Origin: CAZKMM01 sp964553915
GTDB lineage: Bacteria; RBG-13-61-14; DRUE01
Direction: 5' to 3'
Assembly: GCA_964553915.1 (NCBI GenBank)
Contig: CAZKMM010000043.1
Coordinates: 1-18,648, forward strand
Length of the DNA stretch: 18,648 nucleotides
Under the pieces are notes generated by a model. It searched no databases and was not told where the DNA came from. It saw only the letters and a list, made by a program, of their open reading frames with translations. This document shows, one piece after another, positions 1 to 7,020 of this stretch. The translations under genes were made by a program, and so were the position numbers. Numbering within the stretch: position 1 is the first letter of the stretch; each line of letters begins with the position of its first letter.

Positions 1-13
1 TATACTTTTTCAG

Positions 14-754
14 ATGACCACCGCTCCCAGTTTGGGTCTGGCTTTTTTAATGGGGATGCTCAGTTTTTTAACTCCCTGTGTTCTTCCTCTGGTGCCTGCT
101 TATATTTCCTTTATTTCTGGCTATTCTGTAGGCGAGCTTCGGAGCCAGGAGCGGGATAAAAATGTTACTTTTAAGGTGCTGGTTTCTGCGATATTTTTTG
201 TTCTGGGATTTTCTCTGATCTTTGTTCTGCTCGGAGCCAGCGCCAGTGTCCTTGGTCAGGTGATGGCAAGATTTAAACCAATTTTAGTTCGTCTGGCAGG
301 TCTGGTGGTAATTTTTTTTGGGCTCCAGCTTGCCGGAATAATAAAATTTTTGCCTCTGCTTAAAGAACGACGCTATCAGGGAGAGATTAGAGCGGTGGGA
401 CCAGCCAAGGCATTTATTTTTGGTCTGGCATTTGCCTTTGGCTGGACCCCCTGCATTGGTCCGATTTTAGGAAGTATTTTAATGCTGGCAATAAATCAGG
501 GGGAGGTGCTTCGGGGAACAATTCTTCTGGCAGGTTATTCTCTGGGACTGGCAATTCCTTTTCTTCTCACCGCGATTTTGATTGACCGGTTTTTTCAATT
601 TTCTTCCTGGATTAAAAAGCATTTTCGCAAAATTGAGCTTGCAGGTGGGATTATTTTAATTCTGGTCGGGCTTTTAATGGTCATCAACCGCTTTGACCTG
701 CTAAAATATTATCTGGAGAGGATTCTTCCTTCTTCAATCTTAAAGTGGGGGTAA
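14..754 (+). CDS. ccdA: CcdA/DsbD-type transmembrane disulfide relay protein
   Basis: A 246-residue membrane protein of the cytochrome c biogenesis CcdA family. These proteins pass reducing equivalents from cytoplasmic thioredoxin across the inner membrane to periplasmic thiol proteins. About six hydrophobic segments are visible. The two signature half-sites are present: TPCVLPLVPAY with Cys22, and GWTPCIGPILG with Cys147, the expected redox-active cysteine pair. Length is typical of the short CcdA form, without the periplasmic domains of DsbD. The ATG at 14 gives the usual CcdA N-terminus, but the frame stays open to the window edge and no Shine-Dalgarno is seen, so an upstream start cannot be excluded. 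No TlpA/ResA-like partner or cytochrome gene is in the window; it could lie upstream. The next gene follows after 3 bases. Family assignment is confident; the physiological partner is unknown. Confidence 0.93.
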   Translation: MTTAPSLGLAFLMGMLSFLTPCVLPLVPAYISFISGYSVGELRSQERDKNVTFKVLVSAIFFVLGFSLIFVLLGASASVLGQVMARFKPILVRLAGLVVIFFGLQLAGIIKFLPLLKERRYQGEIRAVGPAKAFIFGLAFAFGWTPCIGPILGSILMLAINQGEVLRGTILLAGYSLGLAIPFLLTAILIDRFFQFSSWIKKHFRKIELAGGIILILVGLLMVINRFDLLKYYLERILPSSILKWG

Positions 755-757
755 AAG

Positions 758-1600
758 ATGGGCTTATTATTTGGACCCGCGGGAATTCCCCTGAGCACCA
801 AAAAGAAGACACCGGAAGAAGGGGTTCGGGAATGTGCCCGGCTCGGGCTGGATTGTATGGAGCTGGAGTTTGTTTACGGGGTGCGGATGAGTGAGGAGGG
901 AGCCAGTCGGGTGCGGGAGGCAAAAGAGGAGAGCGGAATTCGGCTCACTGCTCATGGTCCTTATTACATCAATCTTGCCAGCCAGGAGAAGGATAAGTTA
1001 GAAGCGAGCCGGAAGCGGGTGCTGGACACTGCCCGAAGGGGGTATCAGTGCGGGGCAGAGAGCATTACTTTTCATCCCGCATTTATTCAGAAGCGTCCCC
1101 GGGAAGAGGTTTTAAAGATAGTTGCCGGGGAGCTGAAAACGATTTTGGAGATTTTGAAGAAGGAAAAGGTAGCGGTCTCGGTTCGTCCGGAGCTTACTGG
1201 AAAACCGAGCCAGCTGGGGAGTTTGGAGGAACTGGTAGAATTAGGAAGAATGGTTAAAGGGATATTACCCTGTATAGATTTTGCTCATTTATATGCTCGG
1301 GAGGCGGGCAGGTATAATTCCTATCAGGATTTTTGCCGGGTTTTAGATATTTTAGTCAAGGGGTTTGGCAAGAAGATTCTTAAGAATATGCATATTCATA
1401 TTTCTGGGATAGAATATACAGAGAAGGGAGAGAAAAAACATCTGGAACTTGAAAAATCAGATTTTAACTGGAAGGACTGTCTGCGGGCACTGATTGATTA
1501 TCAGGTAGAGGGATTTTGCATTTGCGAAAGCCCCACTTTAGAAAAGGATGCTCTCCTTTTAAAAGAGACCTATTTAAAGATGTTAAAAGGGAAGAAGTAA
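758..1600 (+). CDS. Endonuclease IV-like TIM-barrel protein (AP endonuclease family 2)
   Basis: A 280-residue TIM-barrel protein of the AP endonuclease 2 / sugar isomerase-like superfamily, closest in pattern to short archaeal-type endonuclease IV homologues. Most trinuclear-metal ligands of E. coli Nfo have counterparts: His66 (AHGPYY), His106 (TFHPAF), Glu145 (RPELTGKPSQ), Asp174 and His177 (IDFAHLY), His214 (HIHIS), His228 (GEKKH) and Glu257 (CICES). The Asp that sits two residues before the last ligand His in Nfo is Lys here. By homology it could cleave abasic sites in DNA, but the superfamily also holds isomerases, so substrate is uncertain. A GGGGGT Shine-Dalgarno precedes the ATG. The stop codon abuts the next start with no gap. 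The context (redox and Fe-S genes) does not clarify its role. Confidence 0.85.
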   Translation: MGLLFGPAGIPLSTKKKTPEEGVRECARLGLDCMELEFVYGVRMSEEGASRVREAKEESGIRLTAHGPYYINLASQEKDKLEASRKRVLDTARRGYQCGAESITFHPAFIQKRPREEVLKIVAGELKTILEILKKEKVAVSVRPELTGKPSQLGSLEELVELGRMVKGILPCIDFAHLYAREAGRYNSYQDFCRVLDILVKGFGKKILKNMHIHISGIEYTEKGEKKHLELEKSDFNWKDCLRALIDYQVEGFCICESPTLEKDALLLKETYLKMLKGKK

Positions 1601-2779
1601 ATGGACCAAAAGCAGTTAAAATCTCTGGCGGTTTTAGGTTATAATTTTGCTCTTCATATTTTAAGAAGCTTAATTCCCCGCAAAAAAAGGAATCAGGCAG
1701 AGGTATTCAAGGGATATTTTAAGTCAGACTGGATTGGAGCCTTTACTCCTGAGGAGCAGGAGCTGATTTTTAATCTGGAAGCCTGCACGGTCTGCGGACT
1801 CTGCAATCAGGTTTGTTTACCGGCTTCTTTAGGTGATGGAAGGTTTCTTGGTCCCGAGCATCTGGTCAGTTGTGCCGGTCGTTCTCAACCGGAATATATT
1901 TTTGACCTGGATGATTTTTATCATTGCACCTTATGCGGAAAATGTGAGGAGGTCTGCCCGGAGGAGGTAAAAATTTCTCAGCTGGCACTTTTAATGCGGA
2001 GGTGGATTGAGCGGGTGAACCCGGAGCGGTTCTGGGAGATTTTTCCCGGGGTAAAAGAGAATCTGGAGAGGTTTGGAAATCCTTTTGGCAAGCCTCGGGA
2101 AAGCTCTTCAGATAAACCTGAGCCCGGAGCCAGGATTTTATTTACTGGCTGTTATGAGCAGGTTTTTGGCGAGCCAGGACACTGGCAGGAGCTTTTAAAA
2201 AGCCAGGGGATTGAAACCGCTCTGGTGGACAATCTTTGCTGTGGGGGAATTTTAGAGGAGCTGGGAGTGAATAGGTTTGATTCCGGGATGGAGAAGCTTT
2301 TAGCTTTCAAACCAGCAGAGATAATCACGATTTGCCCTCACTGTTATTCTGCTTTAAAGAAAAAGGTCTCTGAACAGGTGCCGGTGAAGTTTATTCTGGA
2401 ATTTATCAGCGCTCCAGCCAGCTCAGTTTTGGCAGGAAAAAAAGTTTTATATTTTGAACCCTGCAGACTTCGTAATTTCCCCGGGCTGAAAGATAGAACG
2501 GAAAAATTGCTGAAAGGTTTAGGAGCAGAGCTGGTGAAATATCCTGAAGAGGAACAGGGAGATTGTTGCGGTGCCGGCGGAGGGATAATTTTTTATGAGC
2601 AGGATTTTGCCCATCAGCTGGCTGAAAAGAAAGTCCAGCAGGCAAAAAAAACAGGAGCCGAGATTATTTTAACTGAATGCACACTTTGCCAGAACCTTCT
2701 CTCTGCTCCTGCAAAGGAGCAGGGGCTTAAAGTTGAGCGTCTGAGCAGGGTTTTAATCAGGCAAGGGGGAAGAAAATGA
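1601..2779 (+). CDS. GlpC/HdrD-like (Fe-S)-binding CCG-domain oxidoreductase subunit
   Basis: A 392-residue electron-transfer protein. The N-terminal part has two [4Fe-4S] ferredoxin-type motifs: Cys62/65/68/72 (CTVCGLCNQVC) and Cys109/112/115/119 (CTLCGKCEEVCP). Two complete CCG (DUF224) domains follow. The first has Cys184, Cys213-Cys214, Cys245 and Cys248; the second has Cys288, Cys322-Cys323, Cys360 and Cys363. This order is that of GlpC, heterodisulfide reductase subunit D and related LutA/GlcF-type subunits, which pass electrons between a flavin or catalytic subunit and quinones or thiols. No transmembrane segment is evident, so it is probably cytoplasmic or peripheral. No FAD-oxidase or HdrC/E-like partner lies within the window, so the redox couple is unknown. 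The start directly follows the previous stop, and the 3' end overlaps the next gene by ATGA. Confidence 0.9.
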   Translation: MDQKQLKSLAVLGYNFALHILRSLIPRKKRNQAEVFKGYFKSDWIGAFTPEEQELIFNLEACTVCGLCNQVCLPASLGDGRFLGPEHLVSCAGRSQPEYIFDLDDFYHCTLCGKCEEVCPEEVKISQLALLMRRWIERVNPERFWEIFPGVKENLERFGNPFGKPRESSSDKPEPGARILFTGCYEQVFGEPGHWQELLKSQGIETALVDNLCCGGILEELGVNRFDSGMEKLLAFKPAEIITICPHCYSALKKKVSEQVPVKFILEFISAPASSVLAGKKVLYFEPCRLRNFPGLKDRTEKLLKGLGAELVKYPEEEQGDCCGAGGGIIFYEQDFAHQLAEKKVQQAKKTGAEIILTECTLCQNLLSAPAKEQGLKVERLSRVLIRQGGRK

Positions 2780-3135
2780 GAAGATATTTTTTAATTTTAG
2801 CAATTCTTTTTGGGCTGGGGGTTTTATGCGGGCTGGAAGCAGAGCAGGGGTTCGCCAAAGAGCCGGCAGGAAATCAGGAGCAGGTGGAAAAGGAATCCAG
2901 TTTCTGGAGATTGTTTCGCCGGATTTTTTCCAAGCCTGAGCCAAAATGGCAGGGTTCTGCGTCGGGTTTGACCGAAGTCACTGGCGTGAGGGGAATAGAA
3001 CGGGAAGGCGAGCTGAAAGAGGTTTATGATTTTTCCGCGGTTCGCTGGATGGAGATGTATTATGTGGATGAGGAGAAATTGGAGGAATTTTTAAAAACCC
3101 GGCATCTTGGTCCTTATCGGGGAGGGGAGCGATGA
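2776..3135 (+). CDS. Small secreted protein of unknown function
   Basis: A 119-residue protein that I do not recognise by name. Residues 1 to about 23 form an N-terminal hydrophobic signal sequence (basic MRR, then a Leu/Ile/Gly-rich core). A charged linker follows, with an aromatic/basic patch near 43-51. The compact conserved-looking C-terminal segment (62-116) contains the motif VTGVRGIE (68-75) followed by YDFSAVRWME (84-93) and an acidic helix. The GVRG motif resembles one in FecR-type proteins, but the rest is different. The gene overlaps its upstream neighbour by ATGA and ends in another ATGA overlap with the M48 protease gene, so the two are translationally coupled. I infer that the product is exported and acts with the protease, possibly as chaperone, adaptor or substrate. 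The Cys18 context is not a proper lipobox. Confidence 0.75.
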   Translation: MRRYFLILAILFGLGVLCGLEAEQGFAKEPAGNQEQVEKESSFWRLFRRIFSKPEPKWQGSASGLTEVTGVRGIEREGELKEVYDFSAVRWMEMYYVDEEKLEEFLKTRHLGPYRGGER

Positions 3136-4001
3136 GAAGCAAAAAGATAAAAATCTGGATTTTGGTTTGCATTTGCGGGTTGTTTTGTTTCTGTCCGAAA
3201 AAATTTGACCTGGAAAATGTCCAGCCCGAGGATTGGCTGGAGGTAGGGGCAGAGGTTTTAAAAGCGGTTCGTCCTTTTTCTCCAGCAGAGGAAACCCAGC
3301 TGGGAAGAATGGTTTCTGCTCGTTTAGCCGGGACTTTTGGCGTCTGGAAGGACCCTGCCTGGACTGAATATATAAATTTAATTGGCAGGAGCCTTGCGGT
3401 TTACACAAAACGCACTGATATTAAATACCGATTTGCCATTTTGGACATAGACGAGGTGAATGCTTATTCTGCTCCCGGAGGGTATATTTTTGTCAGTCGG
3501 GGCTTGCTTCGGGAATTAAGAAGTGAGGCTGAGCTTGCCTGTATTTTGGGGCACGAGCTCGGGCATATTGTTCACAAGCATGTTATTAAAGAAGTAAGAA
3601 AATCTCATCTCTGGCAGGCAGGAGCCAAGCTGGCAATTGCCGGCACAGAATTAACTGCGGAGGAAGAGGAATTTTTAGAAGGGCTTACAGATGTTGCCTG
3701 GGATACTTTGGTAGTAAAAGGTTTCAGCAAGCAGGATGAATATCAGGCGGACCGGGAAGGGGTTTGGCTGGCGAGTCAGCTGGGTTATGACCCTTCCGGC
3801 TTGATTGCCTTTCTTAAGAGATTGCAAAAGGTGGAAAATAAGCCCGGGGAAAAATTAAAGATTTTTTTCAGCACCCATCCTCGTCCCAGTCTTCGGATAA
3901 AACAGCTGGAAAAATTTATGAAAAAGAAGGGCTTGAAGCCAAGACCGAAAAAGGTATTTCAGGAAGAATTTTTAGAATTTAAAGCTCAGCACCCAATTTA
4001 A
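3132..4001 (+). CDS. M48-family zinc metalloprotease, exported
   Basis: A 289-residue M48 peptidase. The zinc-binding HExxH is HELGH (His141, Glu142, His145). The third ligand is most likely Glu203 in DEYQADREG, the typical E-x-x-x-D helix of the family, and the STHP-RPSLRI segment (247-256) is the usual M48 C-terminal signature. It lacks multi-spanning segments, so it resembles the soluble or anchored periplasmic BepA/LoiP-type proteases that trim or quality-control outer-membrane proteins, rather than HtpX. An N-terminal hydrophobic stretch (7-21) with four cysteines (13, 15, 19, 21) suggests export, perhaps as a lipoprotein, though none of the cysteines sits in a canonical lipobox. The start overlaps the small secreted gene by ATGA and has a purine-rich Shine-Dalgarno (GGGGAGGGGAG). 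The family is certain; the substrate is unknown. Confidence 0.92.
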   Translation: MRSKKIKIWILVCICGLFCFCPKKFDLENVQPEDWLEVGAEVLKAVRPFSPAEETQLGRMVSARLAGTFGVWKDPAWTEYINLIGRSLAVYTKRTDIKYRFAILDIDEVNAYSAPGGYIFVSRGLLRELRSEAELACILGHELGHIVHKHVIKEVRKSHLWQAGAKLAIAGTELTAEEEEFLEGLTDVAWDTLVVKGFSKQDEYQADREGVWLASQLGYDPSGLIAFLKRLQKVENKPGEKLKIFFSTHPRPSLRIKQLEKFMKKKGLKPRPKKVFQEEFLEFKAQHPI

Positions 4002-4009
4002 TTTTCCAG

Positions 4010-5206
4010 ATGTCTGAAAAACAGAATCATTCTCGGGGATTTTTGCGGAATATCATTTCTTTAGGGATAGTCAGCTTTTTTACTGATATCTCTTCAGAGA
4101 TGGTCTATCCCCTTCTTCCCCAGCTGGTCAAGGCAGTGGGAGGAACTCCTGCTTCTCTGGGATTGATTGAGGGACTGGCAGAAGCCACTGCCAGTGGTCT
4201 GCGGGCAGTTTCTGGATATATCTCAGACCGGTTCCGCCGGAGGAAAATTCTGGTAATACTTGGCTATTCTTTAAGTGCTCTTGCCAAGCCTCTTTTAGGA
4301 GCAAGTCGGCTCTGGCAGATGGTTTTGGGATTTCGGTTTTTAGACCGCACTGGTAAAGGGATTCGCACTGCTCCCCGGGATGCCATCCTGGCAGATAGTG
4401 CCAGCGAGGCGGAGCGGGGGAAATGGTTCGGGTTTCATCGGGCAATGGATACTCTGGGCGCGGCCCTGGGACCTTTAAGTGCTTTTCTTTTGCTTGGTCT
4501 TGGGATTTCTTTTCGCCAGCTCTTTTACTGGGCAGTAATTCCTGCCGGGATTGCGGTTTTAGTTTTAATTCTTCTGGTTAAAGAGGTAAAGCCAAGGGCA
4601 GGTGGAGGGAAGTTTCAGCTGAATTTCCGGGGTCTGGACCGAAGGTATCATTATTATCTGCTCATCTCTGGGGTGTTTGTTTTGGGAAATTTCTCCAATA
4701 CTTTTTTAATCCTTCGGGCACAGGAGCTGGGAATGAGCCTGGCTCGCTCCACTCTTTTATATCTGGTTTACAATTTAAGCTATGCATTTATAAGTATGCC
4801 TGCAGGGATGCTTTCCGACCGGATTGGCAGGAAGCGGGTGCTTTTGTTTTCCTTTTTGCTTTTTTCTGCGGTTTATCTCGGGTTTGGATATAATCAGCAT
4901 CTTTGGGCTCTCTGGGTTTTATTTTTCTTTTATGGTCTGGTGGACGGCACCAAAGAAGGCACCCAGAGGGCTTTAATTGCCGACCTGGTGCCGAGCGAAA
5001 AGCGAGCCAGTGCTTATGGGATTTATTTTGCTCTGGTCGGGGTTTTGATGTTTTTTTCCAGCACCATTGCCGGGCTGGTCTGGAAGAAATTTGGGGCAGA
5101 GATTGTTTTTACTTACAGTGCCGGACTTGGGCTTATAGCTTCCCTTCTTCTCTTTTTCTTACTTCCCAATCAAATAAATCCCTCTCCAAATCGTATTAAT
5201 AAATGA
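4010..5206 (+). CDS. Major facilitator superfamily transporter
   Basis: A 398-residue membrane protein with about twelve hydrophobic segments in two six-helix halves. The MFS loop 2-3 motif appears as SDRFRRRK (72-79) and its second-half repeat as SDRIGRKR. The stretch DRTGKGIRTAPRDA (112-125) is characteristic of a prokaryotic branch (MJ1317-like, from memory) of drug- or metabolite-exporter MFS proteins; the substrate cannot be read from the sequence. The start lies 8 bases after the protease stop and has no Shine-Dalgarno; the region before the ATG is pyrimidine-rich (TTTTCCAG). Translation may depend on coupling to the upstream gene. The 3' end overlaps the sigma-factor gene by ATGA. It has no obvious functional link to the sigma factor other than shared transcription. 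Confidence 0.92.
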   Translation: MSEKQNHSRGFLRNIISLGIVSFFTDISSEMVYPLLPQLVKAVGGTPASLGLIEGLAEATASGLRAVSGYISDRFRRRKILVILGYSLSALAKPLLGASRLWQMVLGFRFLDRTGKGIRTAPRDAILADSASEAERGKWFGFHRAMDTLGAALGPLSAFLLLGLGISFRQLFYWAVIPAGIAVLVLILLVKEVKPRAGGGKFQLNFRGLDRRYHYYLLISGVFVLGNFSNTFLILRAQELGMSLARSTLLYLVYNLSYAFISMPAGMLSDRIGRKRVLLFSFLLFSAVYLGFGYNQHLWALWVLFFFYGLVDGTKEGTQRALIADLVPSEKRASAYGIYFALVGVLMFFSSTIAGLVWKKFGAEIVFTYSAGLGLIASLLLFFLLPNQINPSPNRINK

Positions 5207-5766
5207 GCGGTTTGGAAAACAAAAGTTTCATAACTGATGAGCAGTTATTTGCCCAGTGGCAGAATGGCGATGGAGAGAGCTTTGAGATTTTACTGGAAAG
5301 ATATCAGGGGAGGCTATTTCGGGTGATTTTAACCTGGGTAAAAGATTTTGAGCAGGCAGAAGATTTATTCCAGGAGACCTGGATGAGAGTAATTAAACAT
5401 AAAGAAGAATTTGATTCCCAGAGGAAGTTTTCTTCCTGGCTCTTTCAGATTGCCTTAAATCTGGTCCGGGACCAGTGGCGGAAAGAGAAAAAAGAGCAAA
5501 AAAAGCAAGAGCCAGAGATTCTGGAACAGATGGCTTCCTGGCACAATCCGGAGCGGGAATATGAAAAAAGGGAGCGAAAAGAAAAATTGCTTTGGGCTCT
5601 TTCTCAGCTAAGTGAGCTGGAGCGAGAGGTATTTATGCTTCGGCATTTTGGGGGATTGAGCTTTTCTGAGATAGCAGGGCTTTTAGAGATAAACCTAAAT
5701 ACCGCTTTAAGCCGGATGCATCAGGCGGTTGGTCATCTGCAGAGGATTCTTGGAGGTAAAGAATGA
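5203..5766 (+). CDS. ECF-subfamily RNA polymerase sigma factor
   Basis: A 187-residue sigma-70 family protein of ECF size, with only regions 2 and 4. Region 2 spans about residues 23-92 and includes the core-binding and -10 recognition segment (AEDLFQETWMRVIK, then SSWLFQIALNLVRD). A charged Lys/Glu-rich linker (92-125) precedes region 4 (about 128-183), whose helix-turn-helix is LSFSEIAGLLEINLNTALSRMHQAV-like at 152-176. It should direct polymerase to envelope-stress promoters once released from its anti-sigma factor. Its gene overlaps the MFS gene upstream and the anti-sigma gene downstream by ATGA, the usual sigma/anti-sigma coupling. No C-terminal extension is present, so activation is probably by the downstream anti-sigma factor alone. 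Which promoters it recognises cannot be seen here. Confidence 0.95.
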   Translation: MSGLENKSFITDEQLFAQWQNGDGESFEILLERYQGRLFRVILTWVKDFEQAEDLFQETWMRVIKHKEEFDSQRKFSSWLFQIALNLVRDQWRKEKKEQKKQEPEILEQMASWHNPEREYEKRERKEKLLWALSQLSELEREVFMLRHFGGLSFSEIAGLLEINLNTALSRMHQAVGHLQRILGGKE

Positions 5767-6332
5767 GCCACGAGGAATATCAGGGGCTTTTACTTCGCTA
5801 TTTTTATCAGGAGCTGGAGGGTGCGGAAAAAGAAGAATTTGAGGCACATCTTTATCAGTGTCGGATTTGCCAGCAGGCTCTTCAGGAGCTTTCAGAGCTT
5901 TCTTTTCAACTGGAGGAGCTGGAGGGATTTAAACCCACCCCCCGGCTCCAGAGGGCAATAAAAAAGCAGGCTCAAAAATCCCTTAAAAAACCGCTCTGGG
6001 AGAGGATTTTTCAGCCCAGTGCTCAACTTCGCTGGGCAGTGAGTTTTGCTGTGGCGCTAATGATTTTTTCCATCATTGCGGTAATGGTCTGGAGGATTCC
6101 GAGCGGGATAGAAAGAGAAGCTTATTCCTTGTGGCAGGTGGCAGAAAATCTGGAAGCTATTTCTAGTGAGAGCCAGTCGCTTGCTTATGTTTTTCCTAAC
6201 CTTTCTGAGCAGGAGCTTTTAGAGGAAGGATTTGAGAGCAATTACTCTTCTCAATCTGCTGACCCTCTCTCCCAGCTGGAGCTGGAGTTAGAAGAGATAG
6301 AGATGCTGGCAGAAGGAATTTTTGAAATTTAA
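5763..6332 (+). CDS. Membrane anti-sigma factor with zinc-finger (zf-HC2) domain
   Basis: A 189-residue single-pass protein. The cytoplasmic N-terminus carries the ZAS-type zinc motif His29-x3-Cys33-x2-Cys36 (AHLYQCRIC), which binds the sigma factor. One transmembrane helix is at about 91-110 (WAVSFAVALMIFSIIAVMVW). The remaining roughly 80 residues are acidic and periplasmic, with many Glu and Ser and no recognised sensor domain. The start overlaps the sigma gene by ATGA and has a GGAGGT Shine-Dalgarno 5 bases upstream. By analogy with RsrA/RseA-type factors it sequesters the sigma factor until an envelope signal triggers release or proteolysis. The signal is unknown. An M48 protease is encoded two genes upstream of the sigma gene, and involvement in the proteolysis is only a possibility. 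Confidence 0.92.
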   Translation: MSHEEYQGLLLRYFYQELEGAEKEEFEAHLYQCRICQQALQELSELSFQLEELEGFKPTPRLQRAIKKQAQKSLKKPLWERIFQPSAQLRWAVSFAVALMIFSIIAVMVWRIPSGIEREAYSLWQVAENLEAISSESQSLAYVFPNLSEQELLEEGFESNYSSQSADPLSQLELELEEIEMLAEGIFEI

Positions 6333-6340
6333 CCCTCAAA

Positions 6341-6348
6341 AAGGAGGT
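6341..6348 (+). promoter_or_regulatory. Strong Shine-Dalgarno deciding the start of the coiled-coil gene
   Basis: AAGGAGGT ends 6 bases before the ATG at 6355. It is the clearest ribosome binding site on the + strand. It places the start at 6355, where a signal peptide begins, instead of the in-frame TTG at 6322 that lies inside the preceding gene. It suggests the secreted product is translated independently and at higher level than the coupled genes upstream. Confidence 0.85.
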
Positions 6349-6354
6349 GAAAAA

Positions 6355-6954
6355 ATGAGGGCAAAAATCTTAACCATTTTGTTAGCCGGACTTCTGGCAT
6401 TTGGCTTGCCTCATATTTTGGGGGCACAGCAAGAGGAGCCATTAATACCCTCAGAAGTAATGCTTCCAGAAGAAGCTCCTTCCTCCCCGGCAATGCAGGG
6501 AGCCCAAAAGAGAATGATGGGAATCCAGAGATGGCAACAGAAGAAAAGGCAGTTCAGAGAAATGTATCTGGAGCGGATAAAAGAGCAGGACCCGGAAAGA
6601 TATCAGCGTCTTTTGAAGATTAAGGAGCTGGCAGAAAAATATCGCCAGAGCGAAAGCGAGGCGGGGAAGAAGAAAATAGAAAAACAGCTTCGCCCTCTGC
6701 TGGATGCAGAATTAAAGGCTCAGCAGGAAGATGCTAAAAAGAAGATTGCCCAGCTGGAGAAAAAGCTGAAAGAGATGAAAAAAATCCTGAAAAAACGGGA
6801 GCAGAACTGGGATGAGGTGGTGGACTATAATTTGAAAAAAATCACCGGTCAGATGGACTATCTGGAATTTCCCGGTTTAAGACCACCGCCCCGGATACCA
6901 GAAGAGCCAGGTCCTCCTGCCCATCCACACAGGCAGGGACCTCATCATCCATAA
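6355..6954 (+). CDS. Secreted helical coiled-coil protein linked to ECF sigma/anti-sigma pair
   Basis: A 199-residue exported protein. Residues 1 to about 24 are a signal peptide (MRAKIL, then a Leu/Ala core ending ILGA before QQ). The mature protein is helical, with strong charge patterning and heptad-like Lys/Glu stretches at about 60-160. It includes DPERYQRLLKIKELAEKYR, a dense Lys-Glu run and a segment near KKREQNWDEVVDYNLKKITG. A Pro/His-rich tail ends the protein (RPPPRIPEEPGPPAHPH). It resembles families of secreted helical proteins found beside ECF sigma/anti-sigma genes in other bacteria, and is possibly a Spy/CpxP-like envelope sensor or chaperone. That is recalled, not searched. 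It is the last gene of the + strand run and is followed by the terminator. Confidence 0.8.
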   Translation: MRAKILTILLAGLLAFGLPHILGAQQEEPLIPSEVMLPEEAPSSPAMQGAQKRMMGIQRWQQKKRQFREMYLERIKEQDPERYQRLLKIKELAEKYRQSESEAGKKKIEKQLRPLLDAELKAQQEDAKKKIAQLEKKLKEMKKILKKREQNWDEVVDYNLKKITGQMDYLEFPGLRPPPRIPEEPGPPAHPHRQGPHHP

Positions 6955-6974
6955 TCATTAGTCTTTGCCCCTCC

Positions 6975-7014
6975 AGAATCAGGGCGGGGAATTTTTCCCG
7001 TCCTGATTCTTTTT
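6975..7014 (+). terminator. Intrinsic terminator after the + strand operon
   Basis: The 17-base arm AGAATCAGGGCGGGGAA (6975-6991), a short T loop and the complementary arm TTCCCGTCCTGATTCT (6995-7010) form a stem that is nearly perfect (one G.T-type mismatch and one bulge). A T run ends at 7014. It lies between the convergent stops of the + and - strand genes. On the - strand the same stem is not followed by a T run, so it acts mainly on + strand transcription. Confidence 0.88.
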
Positions 7015-7020
7015 AGAAGG

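Noticed and set aside
2776..3135. Small secreted protein as a FecR family member
   Set aside because: It shares only the GVRG motif with FecR domains and lacks the rest of the beta-domain pattern.
3132..4001. M48 protease as a canonical lipoprotein
   Set aside because: Cysteines at 13, 15, 19 and 21 lie in the hydrophobic stretch, but none fits the L-[AS]-[GA]-C pattern, so I call it exported but leave the anchor open.
4003..4022. Small imperfect palindrome around the MFS start (TTTCCAGATGTCTGAAA)
   Set aside because: Arms are only about 4 perfect bases; chance occurrence is likely and no regulator context supports it as an operator.
4128..4445. Antisense reading frame inside the MFS gene
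   Set aside because: No domain match or ribosome site, and the MFS gene is unambiguous in the other frame.
5880..6320. Possible repeat array of CAGGAGCTGGAGG-like words
   Set aside because: These follow from frequent Gln-Glu-Leu-Glu codons with strong codon bias; spacing is irregular and no CRISPR or tandem repeat is formed.
6322..6954. Longer reading frame from TTG 6322 for the coiled-coil protein
   Set aside because: A perfect Shine-Dalgarno at 6341-6348 and a signal peptide starting at 6355 favour the ATG; the extra 11 residues overlap the anti-sigma gene.
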